Positions 1 to 50,085 of a stretch of DNA of 64,000 nt are shown one piece after another. The stretch comes from Anas platyrhynchos. Taxonomy: Eukaryota > Chordata > Aves > Anseriformes > Anatidae. The notes below the pieces were generated by a model, which was given only the letters and a program-made list of their open reading frames with translations, did not search any database and was not told the origin of the DNA. The DNA is taken from assembly GCF_047663525.1 (NCBI RefSeq), contig NC_092593.1, positions 25,508,501-25,572,500 of the forward strand, in the 5' to 3' direction. Position 1 is the stretch's first letter. Every line of letters starts with the position of its first letter. The position numbers were made by a program, and so were the translations under genes.

Positions 1-1275
1 CTGTGGTGTGCTCAGTAGTGCCAGGATAATTATTCCTTCACATTTAATCATTTAAACAAAGAATGCCATAACTGAAAATACGGGGACAGTCTTTCTTCTG
101 TCATCATTTGTCTGGATGAAAGCAAGACCTTCTTTCAGCAAGGAGGTGTGCTTCCTGTAGCTCTTTGCTGCCTAAATGAAGTTAATCGCCTCTAAACTTC
201 AGATAAGCCTTTCTGTGTGATCTTGTCCTGTGTGCATGAGTGCACACATCCACCAACAAAAATGTATTGGAAAGGCTGGTCGATAAAGCCTGCAGGGAGA
301 TAGAGCTGCTGCAGCTCTCATTTGAGATGCCGTTGCTTTCTGTGAAGGCTAGATTTTGAGACACCCAGTAATGTTAATTGACATGATCATGGTTCCTGCA
401 TGGTAACTCTGGCATTCTGATCAAACCCACCTTGTGAAGCCAAGGCTTTTGGATCCATGAAACTCCAAGCTATTATTCTGGAGAACTCAGCTTTAAAATG
501 TGACCTTGGCTGTGGCAGTGTGCCATTAACATACTTTGTCTAATAACTGAGGGGGAAAACGTCCAAATCTTTACACACTATTTTCTAAAAGGATACTGAT
601 GTGGTATCAAAGGTCAGGCCTCTCCAGACCTTAATTTCTCTGCATCTTTGATTGTTATGTGTATTTCAGTGTTAAAAAAAAAAAAAAAAAATGTTATCAC
701 AGTATTCCTTAGCTCCTTGGAATGGCCAAACCATCTGGATGGTGCTGGGGGCCTTCAGAGGATGGTAGGTAGAGGAGGGGGCCTCCCTCTTCCCTTACCA
801 ACATTTCTTACCTTCCTCTGATCACTTTGGTGGCAGTTCCTCAGAAACTTCAGCCTTTCACGGAGGCTGCAATGCAGCACACTGTGGCAGGCTCCACATC
901 CCCAGGCCTTACTCTTGTTGCATACGTGGCTCTTTGGCAGTGTACCAGCATGCGTTGAGGAGAGAAGAGCAGCATTTTCTGTTGGAAGGCAGGAGGATGC
1001 ACAGGCCTCCTCCAGCTTTGTGCAAGTTGTAATTTCTGAAAAGGGGCATTTGCAAGATGGGGTGTACACAGACAAGCTCACGGAATTAATGGCTATCAGT
1101 GTGACAGCACTGACACTCCCTACATGTTAGAGGTTAGTGTGAAGCACATCTGGTCCCTACAGCCACCAGGGTATGGGACAGAGGAAGGGAGGACCATATA
1201 TGACATGCTTCTCTATCCAGAACAACTGCCTTCATCCATGGAAGGCTCAAAATTGTTTTAAACATTAGTAATGCA

Positions 1276-1305
1276 TTTTGTTTGTTTGTTTATTTGTTTG
1301 TTTTT
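1276..1305 (+). repeat. (GTTT)n microsatellite
   Basis: About six GTTT units with one GTTTATTT interruption, in the upstream intergenic region. Confidence 0.85.
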
Positions 1306-1903
1306 AATATAAAACAAGTTTTCCAATACTGGCAAAGCCTTATATACGATCAGTGTTTGAAAGCTGACTTCTTGCTGGTGTCAGGGAACCCTGACTGAAA
1401 ATACTGTGACCCATCCATTCCCGTGATGAGGGTAAGAGCCTGCTTAAGAAAGAGCCATGCACCAAAATAAGCTGTCACAGTCCCAAGCATCGTCCTCTAG
1501 CAGCAGTGATAAGAGCCTTGGTAAAAGTATGTCATGTTCTTATCCCTTAGGTGTTATGTTGTGCAATATCTGCCCTAATCAAACTAGCTTCTGACTTATT
1601 TACACAAATGGCAGAGTCCTTATCTTTAGTAGGGCAGTTTTTTCTCACCCTTCCATATCTACTGCCCACAGTTTTCTGTGTGTGATAATCAGAGCCATTC
1701 CTGCAGTAAGTGATTGAGTACTTGGAAAGAGGCACAGATGTTAATGTACGTGCGAGAGCACTCGCTAGCTGCAGGCAAGTGGGAAGTAAGAGCTGCAGAA
1801 AGTAAGAGCACTCTGGGATTAACCAGCCTCTTAGGGAGAGTGTGCAGGCATTGAGTATTCCCACTGTAGAGCAAAGGAAAGTTTTCCTCTGGATGTCAGA
1901 AAA

Positions 1904-1974
1904 TTTTTGTTTGGGTGTTGTTGTTTTTTGTTTGTGTGTTTTGTTTGTTTGTTTGTTTAGTTTGGTTTGTTTTT
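1904..1974 (+). repeat. (GTTT)n-rich tract
   Basis: T-rich sequence with several GTTT units and GTGT interruptions, in the upstream intergenic region. Confidence 0.8.
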
Positions 1975-3537
1975 CATGCTGCATTCGGACTTTCAGTTAA
2001 TATTTTAATTTATTAAATGGATGGGAGAATCTCTATCAGAGTTCAGGGACTGGAGACATGTTAGTTTGAATTAATTAGTGCTCCCAAAGGCAGTATTAAT
2101 TTAGTATCTAAAGTGGGCTGAATAGACAAAACCCTCTGATTTAGCACCAGAAGGCTTGAACTTCTATGTAACAGAGCCATTTCTCTGAGCAGCACAGGTT
2201 CTGTTCCCATTTGTAGGTGGCATCGCTTTCACTACCACCAGTCCTTTCTGTGCTCTTTAATGAGCTATGTTTAAAGTTAATGAGACTTCTGTGCATGAAG
2301 AGTTTGCCAGCCAGGACTGAAGACAGCAATGAGGTACCTGATTAGTACAAAATGTGATGCTTTCATGTCTTGGACTTCTGCCCAGTGGGAGCCACTTCTG
2401 TTGGCCACATCAGATAAATTCACATAAGTCACCAAAGAATTGCAGACCAGGAATGGCTGTTGGTTGCTACTGGATCAGACTAGACTCTGACCAGCCAGCT
2501 AGGGAAATATCCTGCACTCCAAACACTGGAGGATCCATTTATAAACATTTAAAAATACATGCGACAAGATGGAGCTGTTAGACTGGAATATCCTCTTTAG
2601 AATGATACCGCCTGACCATTAAATGTCTATGAAAAAAAGATTTAAATAGCATAGTGACTCACCAAGAAGTTATTGAGCTGGGTAAATAAATCTTTCTTTA
2701 GATTTTATTGATCGGTGTGAAAGAGCTTGTGAAGTAAAATATGTTTTTTTCTTTAAGCAGCTTCACAGAGGAATTCTGGCCTTTGCACAGCGTTTTTGTT
2801 TTGTTTTGTTTCACTACCCTTAAGTTCAGTAGTAGTTAATTTATGTATAATAGGGGAAAGATGAATTTTTTTCCTTTAATTCCAACATTGTTTTAATGGG
2901 GATAATATACCGATATTTTAAACATAATTTTTTCTTCTGTTTCTTGCCACAATATTCTTTAATCAACAATCTTTTATTGGCCAAGTGCTAGTCTAAAGGA
3001 GCTATGAAGCCTGGACTCCCTCCCTCCCATCCCCCTGCTCCCACTGCCAATGATGGAGTTTATACCAATGGCACTGAGCACTATTGTTTGAACGGATGTC
3101 TCAACATCAAGTGGATGTGACTTATACCAAGTAATACAAATACACCAAGACTGCCTAGCCCATCCTAGCTGTGGTTTTAATTGGCAGCTCTCTCTATTCT
3201 CAGTTTAGAATTTTCTTCTCATGTTTTTTGTCCTACCACTAGTCACAACTATAAGACAACTTGGTCAACGCCTTAAAGTCAATACTATTATCACTCTGGA
3301 ATTTCTTGTATTTCCCAAGGAAAGGAAATGCATTAATTTTAGAGCTGAGTCAAGCCCATAAATGAATCAGTATATTGCATAGATATATGACAAAACATTT
3401 TTGTAAATAACTGGTCTTGCAAACTGGGCTGCTCAGTTCCAGGTGACAATCAAGGGGCATGTCCTCTGTGCTTGCTTATACACATATATTGTGTGGACTT
3501 TGGTGATGAGGAATAATCTCAAGTTTATATTTGGCGG

Positions 3538-3567
3538 TTTTTTTTTGTTTGTTTGTTTGTTTGTTTT
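3538..3567 (+). repeat. (GTTT)n microsatellite
   Basis: T9 run followed by five GTTT units, in the upstream intergenic region. Confidence 0.88.
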
Positions 3568-5510
3568 AAATTATAAAGAATAACTGTTTATATAGATTAT
3601 TTTCCTCTCCTTCTCCAGCCTTAATTTCTGAGCTCACTGGCAAATTTCAGCCCAATGCTAGGAGGGAAGAGAACTTAGCATTATGTTTCAGTCTGTTTCA
3701 TAAAGCAGATAGTTGGACAGATAAGTGGCAAAGGCTGCACCATGAAGTCTCTCATCAGACAACAAAAATCTATAGAATAGAGACATTACAAATGCTCCAA
3801 CGATGGAAGACTCAATGGAAGTAAAATATCTACCCACAAAACCTGAATCCATAGGATACTTGATTGTCTCCATTCTGGAGCAGATGAAACTTCAACTGAT
3901 TCATTGAAAAATAAATAAATCTGTCTGGTGAGTAGAAAATAGTATAGTATGCTGGTCACATCTGGGTATGCTGTGCTGATTTGTTTTGCTGTCCTCTGGA
4001 TCATTGTTAGGCAGTGGACAGCAAGTACTCCATACCTCAGTGTAAGTTAAAAAGTTGAATTATTTAAAATGCAGAGTTCTACCAGTGATTTCAGTGACAG
4101 CAAAAATAAGACAAAATATTGGTAGGCTGCTTTTCGTTGTGGAGGATAAGATAAAAAAATAGCTTTTAAATGCAGGCAAATCTATCCCTTCTCTGTTTTT
4201 TGGGTTGTTTCTTTATCAGCCATTTGGAACACAATATTTGAAAAGGGTGAGGGAGAACATTATAAGTGAAATGACTGTCTTGCAGTTCTTCAGCTGTAAA
4301 AAGAACACAGAACTCTGTAGTATAGGATACATATGCGTAAATGGACACTGTCCTAGAGCCATAGTCTTGTAAGGATGTTGCTCAGGAAGGGAATGAAAGT
4401 CTCTAAAATTAAAGAAGTCTCTAGAATTAAAGAATTAAAAATTAACAGCATTGAAGGAGAGAATTCAGAGTCAGTTTTAAAATTGAAATGAACCACACTT
4501 AATATTCTACATCTGTGGAGTATTTTTCCCTTAGCCTGCTTTCTTGGCAAAGATCATATCTTCAAAAATTACAACTGCCCATTGACATAGTTCAGTGATG
4601 TGAGTGTGTTTACATCTTGGATGATTTAGAACCACTTTTACTCTCTCCTCTTCTATATGGTGTTGTGTTTTTTTTTCATACGTTTATGTACAGTTGGACT
4701 CAACTGCCTCCATCCGATTTGGTGGTGCAGCTGTAATCCTCTTCAGTACAGATATCCGGCTCTTCCTTTAGAAACTTCCTCTTGCTATACTATAGTTCTT
4801 GTAAACGCCCTAACGGAAGTGTTTTTTTTTCCTCCTTCCTTCTGCTGCAAGAAGTCCTAGAAATACAGGTCACTTTATAAAACAGGCAATATTAAGTTTG
4901 AAAAGAGCCCAAAGTGCACTACTATTACAAAAAAAATCTGTATAGAAACATCATGTATATCACTTATATAAACAAAATGACTGGCAAAGCTATAGACACT
5001 GTCTGAACACTTTAATTTATTAGAGTAAATCTGCTAGATGCTTTTCCATCCTTTTTATTCCATATGTTTGAGAGAGAACATCTGTCTGGTAACAGTGATG
5101 GTTCCAAACCAGTATAGGATTTTCTTCTTTGTAAAGAAAGATACTGGAATGACACTCCAAATGCAATTGCCTTTAACTTGCAACATTTCACTTTAAATAC
5201 ATAATTTAAAAAAAGAAAACATTTTGAAAAATGAAATGCATTATGTTGTTTCATGAGCATCATTTTCATTTAGTATTTTATGGAACATGTGTATTTTATA
5301 GGGTGCAAGGAGACTCTCTGTTCTGCCTTAGCAAATTACCTTTTCTGTTGCTTGATTTAGGTTCCTGCAAGCTTTGATGGTATGAAAAAAAAATAAGGTT
5401 TCCTTTTGTATGTTAAGAAAATCCTTAAAGGACTAAAATGGCAGATGCTCCTGGAGTGCTTTGTCAGTATTCTGAGAGAGACAAGGATTTCAAAAGGCTT
5501 AACACAATAT

Positions 5511-5554
5511 GATCTTAGGGGTCTTTTCCAACCTTAATGATTCTGTGATTCTAA
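5511..5554 (+). mobile_element. CR1 3'-end fragment
   Basis: Carries GATCTTAGGGGTCTTTTCCA, continuing AACCTTAATGATTCTGTGATTCT, the standard CR1 tail with its 8-nt ATTCTGTG microsatellite. Only the last 45 bp or so are recognisable. Confidence 0.8.
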
Positions 5555-6344
5555 ATAGAGGGTGTCCTATGAGACACAAGAAAATGCTGGTTGATCTTCT
5601 GCTCTTGCTAGAAATAGGACAAGGGTGCTGAGATGCACTTGGAGAAGCTAGGAAGTTTCCAAAGCAACTTGAAGAGATATCTGCATCTTCCCAACAACCA
5701 TCGCCTTGAAGGAGCCTCCAGCCTTTTGCTTTCATTTGCAGATGCATGATAAGTATTGGAGAAGTCAGAAGACCAAATTACCCATCCCTGAAGTGGGCCA
5801 TCAAACACAGAATATCACAAAAGACAGTACAAGACCTTTCTCCTTTGACACACAATAGCTATTGCTGGTATCTTGCCAGGTTGTCATTTTCATTTATAGT
5901 ATAACAGAGGCCTAAGTAGACTTTTTTTTTTTTTTAATAGTCTTGACTCAGAAAGAAATTGCTTAATTTAACACGGTGCATTTACTAAAATGGAGCTGTG
6001 GAAACTTTAAAGATGTACATGACACCATGCTATGTGTTTCTTTGCATTCTCTTGCTCTTGAACACACACCCTGCCAAAGCAAATAACTGCACAATATTTA
6101 TCATAGTTTTGTTACTATGTAGGAATGCTTTTTGTTATGATGTTTGTTAAGGTGAACTATTTGTTAGCTCCTCCTCTCTTCTGTGTGGAAAAAACCAACC
6201 ACATTGAAATCCAGTTGTAGTTGGGATATATTGCTGACTGGGAACTGCTTGTCCCAAGATCAGACCTACACTAGGCAGCAGCATGAAGTTTCTCCTCTTG
6301 TTGAGAGCTGGTTCTCACTGCAATTAGAAAGTCCAATGGAAGTG

Positions 6345-6382
6345 GTTTTTTTTTTGTTTGTTTGTTTGTTTGTCTTTTTTTC
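6345..6382 (+). repeat. T-run with (GTTT)n
   Basis: T10 run followed by GTTT units and a second T-run; same form as the copy at 3538. Confidence 0.88.
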
Positions 6383-8307
6383 CTTATAGAATCATTCCTC
6401 TAAATGTTCCAGCCTTTAAAATTACCCTCAGGTCTTTAGTCAAAAGGCATTTAACAGGGTGTTAGCCACAGCATTGGTATGCTCTGAGCTTGTCCTTCAG
6501 GGGGATTCTAGGTTCTGCCCTCTGGGAAATACGGAAGGATCCCTTGATGCCCAGATCCAGCAGGAAAGCAGTCTGCTCATGCCCAAAGCATAGGAAAGCA
6601 TAGCTGTAGCACAGCAGGGAAGTGCTACTCATGGTGAACTTGGACATTGGGACGAGTCCCCAGAGGAAGTGGTGGAAGTGCCTTGTTTATGTCTCTTTGA
6701 ATTATGTAGGAATGATTTTTTTATTTTTTATTTTTTTTTTAGATAATCCTGTATCTGAAATAATCCTCTGCAAGGAAATAAAAAAAGAAATCATCTTCAA
6801 AGCTTTTTACTCTTTGAAGAACAAAAGACAGTAATTTGATTTAGCAGGATACCTTGGTCTAAATTGTATCTGTGTGTATTCATATATATTTATATACACG
6901 TTTATGTATACAGGTCCAATGCCCAGATGACATATGTAAAAGTTTTTTTAATTATCATTATTAATATATTTATTTATTTTTATTATGATGCTAAGCAGTA
7001 CTGGTATGGTGCTATGGTTATAAACCTATTTCAGGAATCTATGCTGTAGTAATTCTTTCTTATCTAGCTACTGCTAATGTATTTTCAATTTTAATAGTTT
7101 CAATAGTAATTTGGAAAAAGCAAGTTGGCCTGTTTTAAGTGACAAGAATTCCTGACAGGATTTTTTTCCCCAGTCACTTATTTCTTTGAAGTACAACTAA
7201 GAAATCACCATCTGAAGTGAGAGGAGCTTTCATTACAAAACAAAATCACTTTTTGGTTACAAGTACAGAAAGAAATGAGAAGCCAGACATTTTCCATAGA
7301 AAGAAGACCTACTTAATATGGTGAGTGTGCGATCCTTATCCATATAGAGTCAAAAGGGAACTTTCTGGGACGTGATAAAAAGGTGCAAGTGAGAGCCCAC
7401 GCTGTATGTGTCAGGCATTGCAGGACTGCATTGTAAAAAGCTAGTGGCTGCTGTTTACATTTCAAACATTCCCTGAATATGTGTTGTCACAACAGACAAG
7501 CAATTATAGGCAATAATGTCAGTAATTTGTGGATTAAGAACTCCTTAAGGATGTATTGGCACAGCAGACAGTAGCCGCTTTTAGCTTGCAACTGTTCAGC
7601 CTCAGCTCTTCGCTGTGCCAACGAAACTGTTACTTCCCAGAAGCTATTGTGTTCCCTGAGAAGCAGCAAAACAATCAGATAGTGAAATCTCTCACACTGC
7701 TCCTACCACCCACAGGATTCTGCAGCGGCTCTCGCCAAATGTCCCAACCTCAAAGATTCATTTTTAACAGATATATGTATGGATGCATACGCATAAAACT
7801 GAAATATTGGCTATTAGCTAGAGTAACGCTGTGCTAGGCTCTTATGAGCAAACCCAGAAAAATCAGTTTTTAAGACTCCAGGGCTATAAATACACCCGTG
7901 TGAAACTTCAGTTGAACAGGAAGGCACAGCACAGCGTCTGGTGGTGTGGGGCAGGTGCTGGGCCCCTAACTCACCTGGCTGGGAACAGACATGGCTCAGA
8001 ACATGGCCCAAACTTGATAGAAAAAAAAAAAATAAAAAAATGTATTGTGTGAGCCTAGTAATTCAGCACCTTTTCCCGAAGCCGGCAGCAAGAGGGACCT
8101 GGATGGCTTCTGTCTCCCAGGTGCCACGGCTGCGGGTGGGCTGGCGGGGCTCAGCGGCAGCCCGCAACCCCCGGGGGTGCGGCGGGGGAGCCCCCGCCCG
8201 TCGGCGCGGCGCTGCGCGGTGCTGTGCGGTGCGGAGCGGTGCGGAGCGGTGCGGTGCGGCTCCGCACGGCCCCGGCAGGAGGCGAGCTGCCGCCGGCCCC
8301 GCTGCCA

Positions 8308-8315
8308 TCACGTGG
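8308..8315. promoter_or_regulatory. TCACGTGG E-box in the promoter
   Basis: A palindromic CACGTG core with flanking T and G, the form preferred by USF and MiT/TFE factors. It lies about 340 bp upstream of the start codon inside the CpG island. Binding is inferred from the motif only. Confidence 0.4.
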
Positions 8316-8440
8316 CCGCCGGGTTTTCTCCCCGCAGCGGTATGAGGAAGTCACAGCCGCCGCCGCCGCCGTCCGCAGCCTCGGCGGGCGCAGCCTCCGC
8401 CGCCGCCTCCCCGCCGCGCGATATGTGGGTACCGCGGGTC

Positions 8441-8490
8441 GGGACGGGACGGGACGGGACGGGACGGCACGGGACGGGACGGGATGGGAT
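8441..8490 (+). repeat. (GGGAC)n array in the promoter
   Basis: Ten 5-nt units: seven perfect GGGAC, one GGCAC and two GGGAT. The G-runs are spaced by two bases. It lies about 160 bp upstream of the start codon, either in the core promoter or in the 5' UTR. Confidence 0.9.
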
Positions 8491-8649
8491 GCAATGGGGT
8501 GGGGGACAGCGTGTGTGTGCGGGCGGCACGGCACGGCTCGGCTCCTTTCCCCTCCCGCCCCGTCCCATCGCCTCTCCTCCCCTCCCCTTCCCTTCCCCGC
8601 AGGGTGGCTCCGAGCCGCGGTCGCCTCCCGGCGTGAAGCCGCCGTCGCG

Positions 8650-48407
<39,758 letters not shown>

Positions 48408-49190
48408 AATGGGTACTACAGGTAATCTTTGTCAATCTGCCAGAACCATTTAGTAGCTCGCTGAAGATATTTTTTTATCATGTGAAATATCATTGTTAAC
48501 TTAAATCTTGCTTGTTTCCCCCCTGAAATACAAGTGATCAGAACTGAGGTTCATTAAACACAAAGGTTATTGATATCCTGGACAGCTTTGGAAAATCAGC
48601 GGTTTTATAGTTTGGCCCATCCTACTGTCAGTTTTCATGTAGTGGTCCTTGATTTTTTTATTTGTTTCTTTTAATGTCCTCCATGGTGGCTTCACATACG
48701 AATGCATAATGCATGAAGATTTCCTTAGTATGCCTGCATTAGACACAAATGTTATCAAAATACATGCTTAAACACAGAAAGCAGACTTCCAGAAATCTAA
48801 TTTAGCTATTTTTCTTGCTTTCTCTTTTCTGCAAGGTTGAATGTAGTCCGAAATGCTGTGGAATTCTGCTTTGGGTGGCATACACTGGCAAGTGTCAAGT
48901 TGTTTTTGCTTCAGGAGACGTTAAAGCTGCTGAGATAGGCTACTGTATTCGACGCTTGGTTCTATGATGTGTGCCTTTCCTTGAGTTCCTATCTAAAGAC
49001 TTAGACACTTTAACTAGTTTATTACTTTCCGTAAAGCATCAACAAAACTGTGGCTCTCTGAGAGGTTTTGTATTTATTTGTATGTCCTTGTTGTAAATTT
49101 TTGTGTAGCTAATTTCTTTTAGTGATGCATCATGAAACTTGAAAATTTGCAAACTTAACCAATTTATAAATAACACGCTCATGTTCAGCC

Positions 49191-49263
49191 TTTTTTTTTT
49201 TAAAAAAAAAAAAAGAAAAAGAAAAAGAAAAAAGAAAAAACAAACAAACAAACAAAAAAAACA
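49191..49263 (+). repeat. T11/A13 block and A-rich (GAAAAA)n/(CAAA)n tract
   Basis: T11 directly abuts A13, then (GAAAAA) units and (CAAA) units. It lies inside the ITPRID2 3' UTR. The T and A runs are perfectly self-complementary. Confidence 0.93.
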
Positions 49264-49654
49264 CTGACCTCTATGAGGTATTTATTGTGCAATAACTGAT
49301 CCACTTTGAGAGCTTGAAACAACCAATAATTGTTTCCACTGCTGTTACTTAGTGCCACTTCAAAAGAAGGAAAATATCCTGTTGAAAAAAATTGCTGTTA
49401 ATTCTTGGGGCGGTTACTATTAGCAGAGTGGTTGAATGACATGAGGTTACTTAAAACTACTTAAAGTTCTGACACTGAAAGCCTTATCTTTGTGTAGAAG
49501 ACAACTTTTAACTAATTTTATTTGCTTCCTTACTGTTTGTTTGCCCATCCCTATGTAGAAAAGTGCCTTATTTTAAGCACTGTTTTTGTCTTTGTGTTGA
49601 CTGCTCTCAGTCATTCCAAGAACAGGTCTCTTCTGATTTATATTAACAAAATGC

Positions 49655-49660
49655 AATAAA
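49655..49660 (+). terminator. ITPRID2 candidate proximal polyadenylation signal
   Basis: AATAAA within the 3' UTR, about 425 nt before the stronger distal site. The downstream sequence is less clearly GT-rich, so use would be partial at most. Confidence 0.4.
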
Positions 49661-50079
49661 AGTACTGATATTCTGAAAGCAATTAGGATGTGCAACTTGG
49701 AATGGATGAATGACCTTGCTTGTATTATGGGGAAAATGGAAAAAAAAAAATCTTTTCCTTCCCTATCCTTCACTGATTCTATTTTCAGTTAGATTAGTGA
49801 ACATGCATTTGTTCCAGTGGAGAAAATTGGAAGTCATTGGAGGTTTTATGTGGTCAAATAGACACTTAGTGGATATGTAATATCCCATTTTGCTGTGCTT
49901 GGAATCTCTTTACTCCTTTGCCATTTCCAGCAACTAAAACTCTTTACTGTGTCAAGGTCTTTAATCAGAAATAGTTTCAAATGTAACAATATTAGAAGAA
50001 AAAGTTTCTAAGATTTTTAATTGTGTTAGGAAGACACACAAGGGCTGATTTCTTTAAAAAAAAAAGTGTATATTAAACC

Positions 50080-50085
50080 AATAAA
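50080..50085 (+). terminator. ITPRID2 main polyadenylation signal
   Basis: AATAAA, followed about 20-25 nt later by a GT/T-rich downstream element (GTGTCAGTGTTTTTTT at about 50107-50122). This is a textbook arrangement for cleavage near 50100. Confidence 0.75.

Larger units (their letters stand above)
1..8079. other. Intergenic region upstream of ITPRID2
   Basis: AT-rich, with no ORF resembling a protein, no splice-linked exons and no RNA gene that I can recognise. It holds four GTTT-type simple repeats, an A18 run at about 674 and a CR1 tail at 5511. In other vertebrates NEUROD1 lies on this side; no part of it is visible here. Confidence 0.75.
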
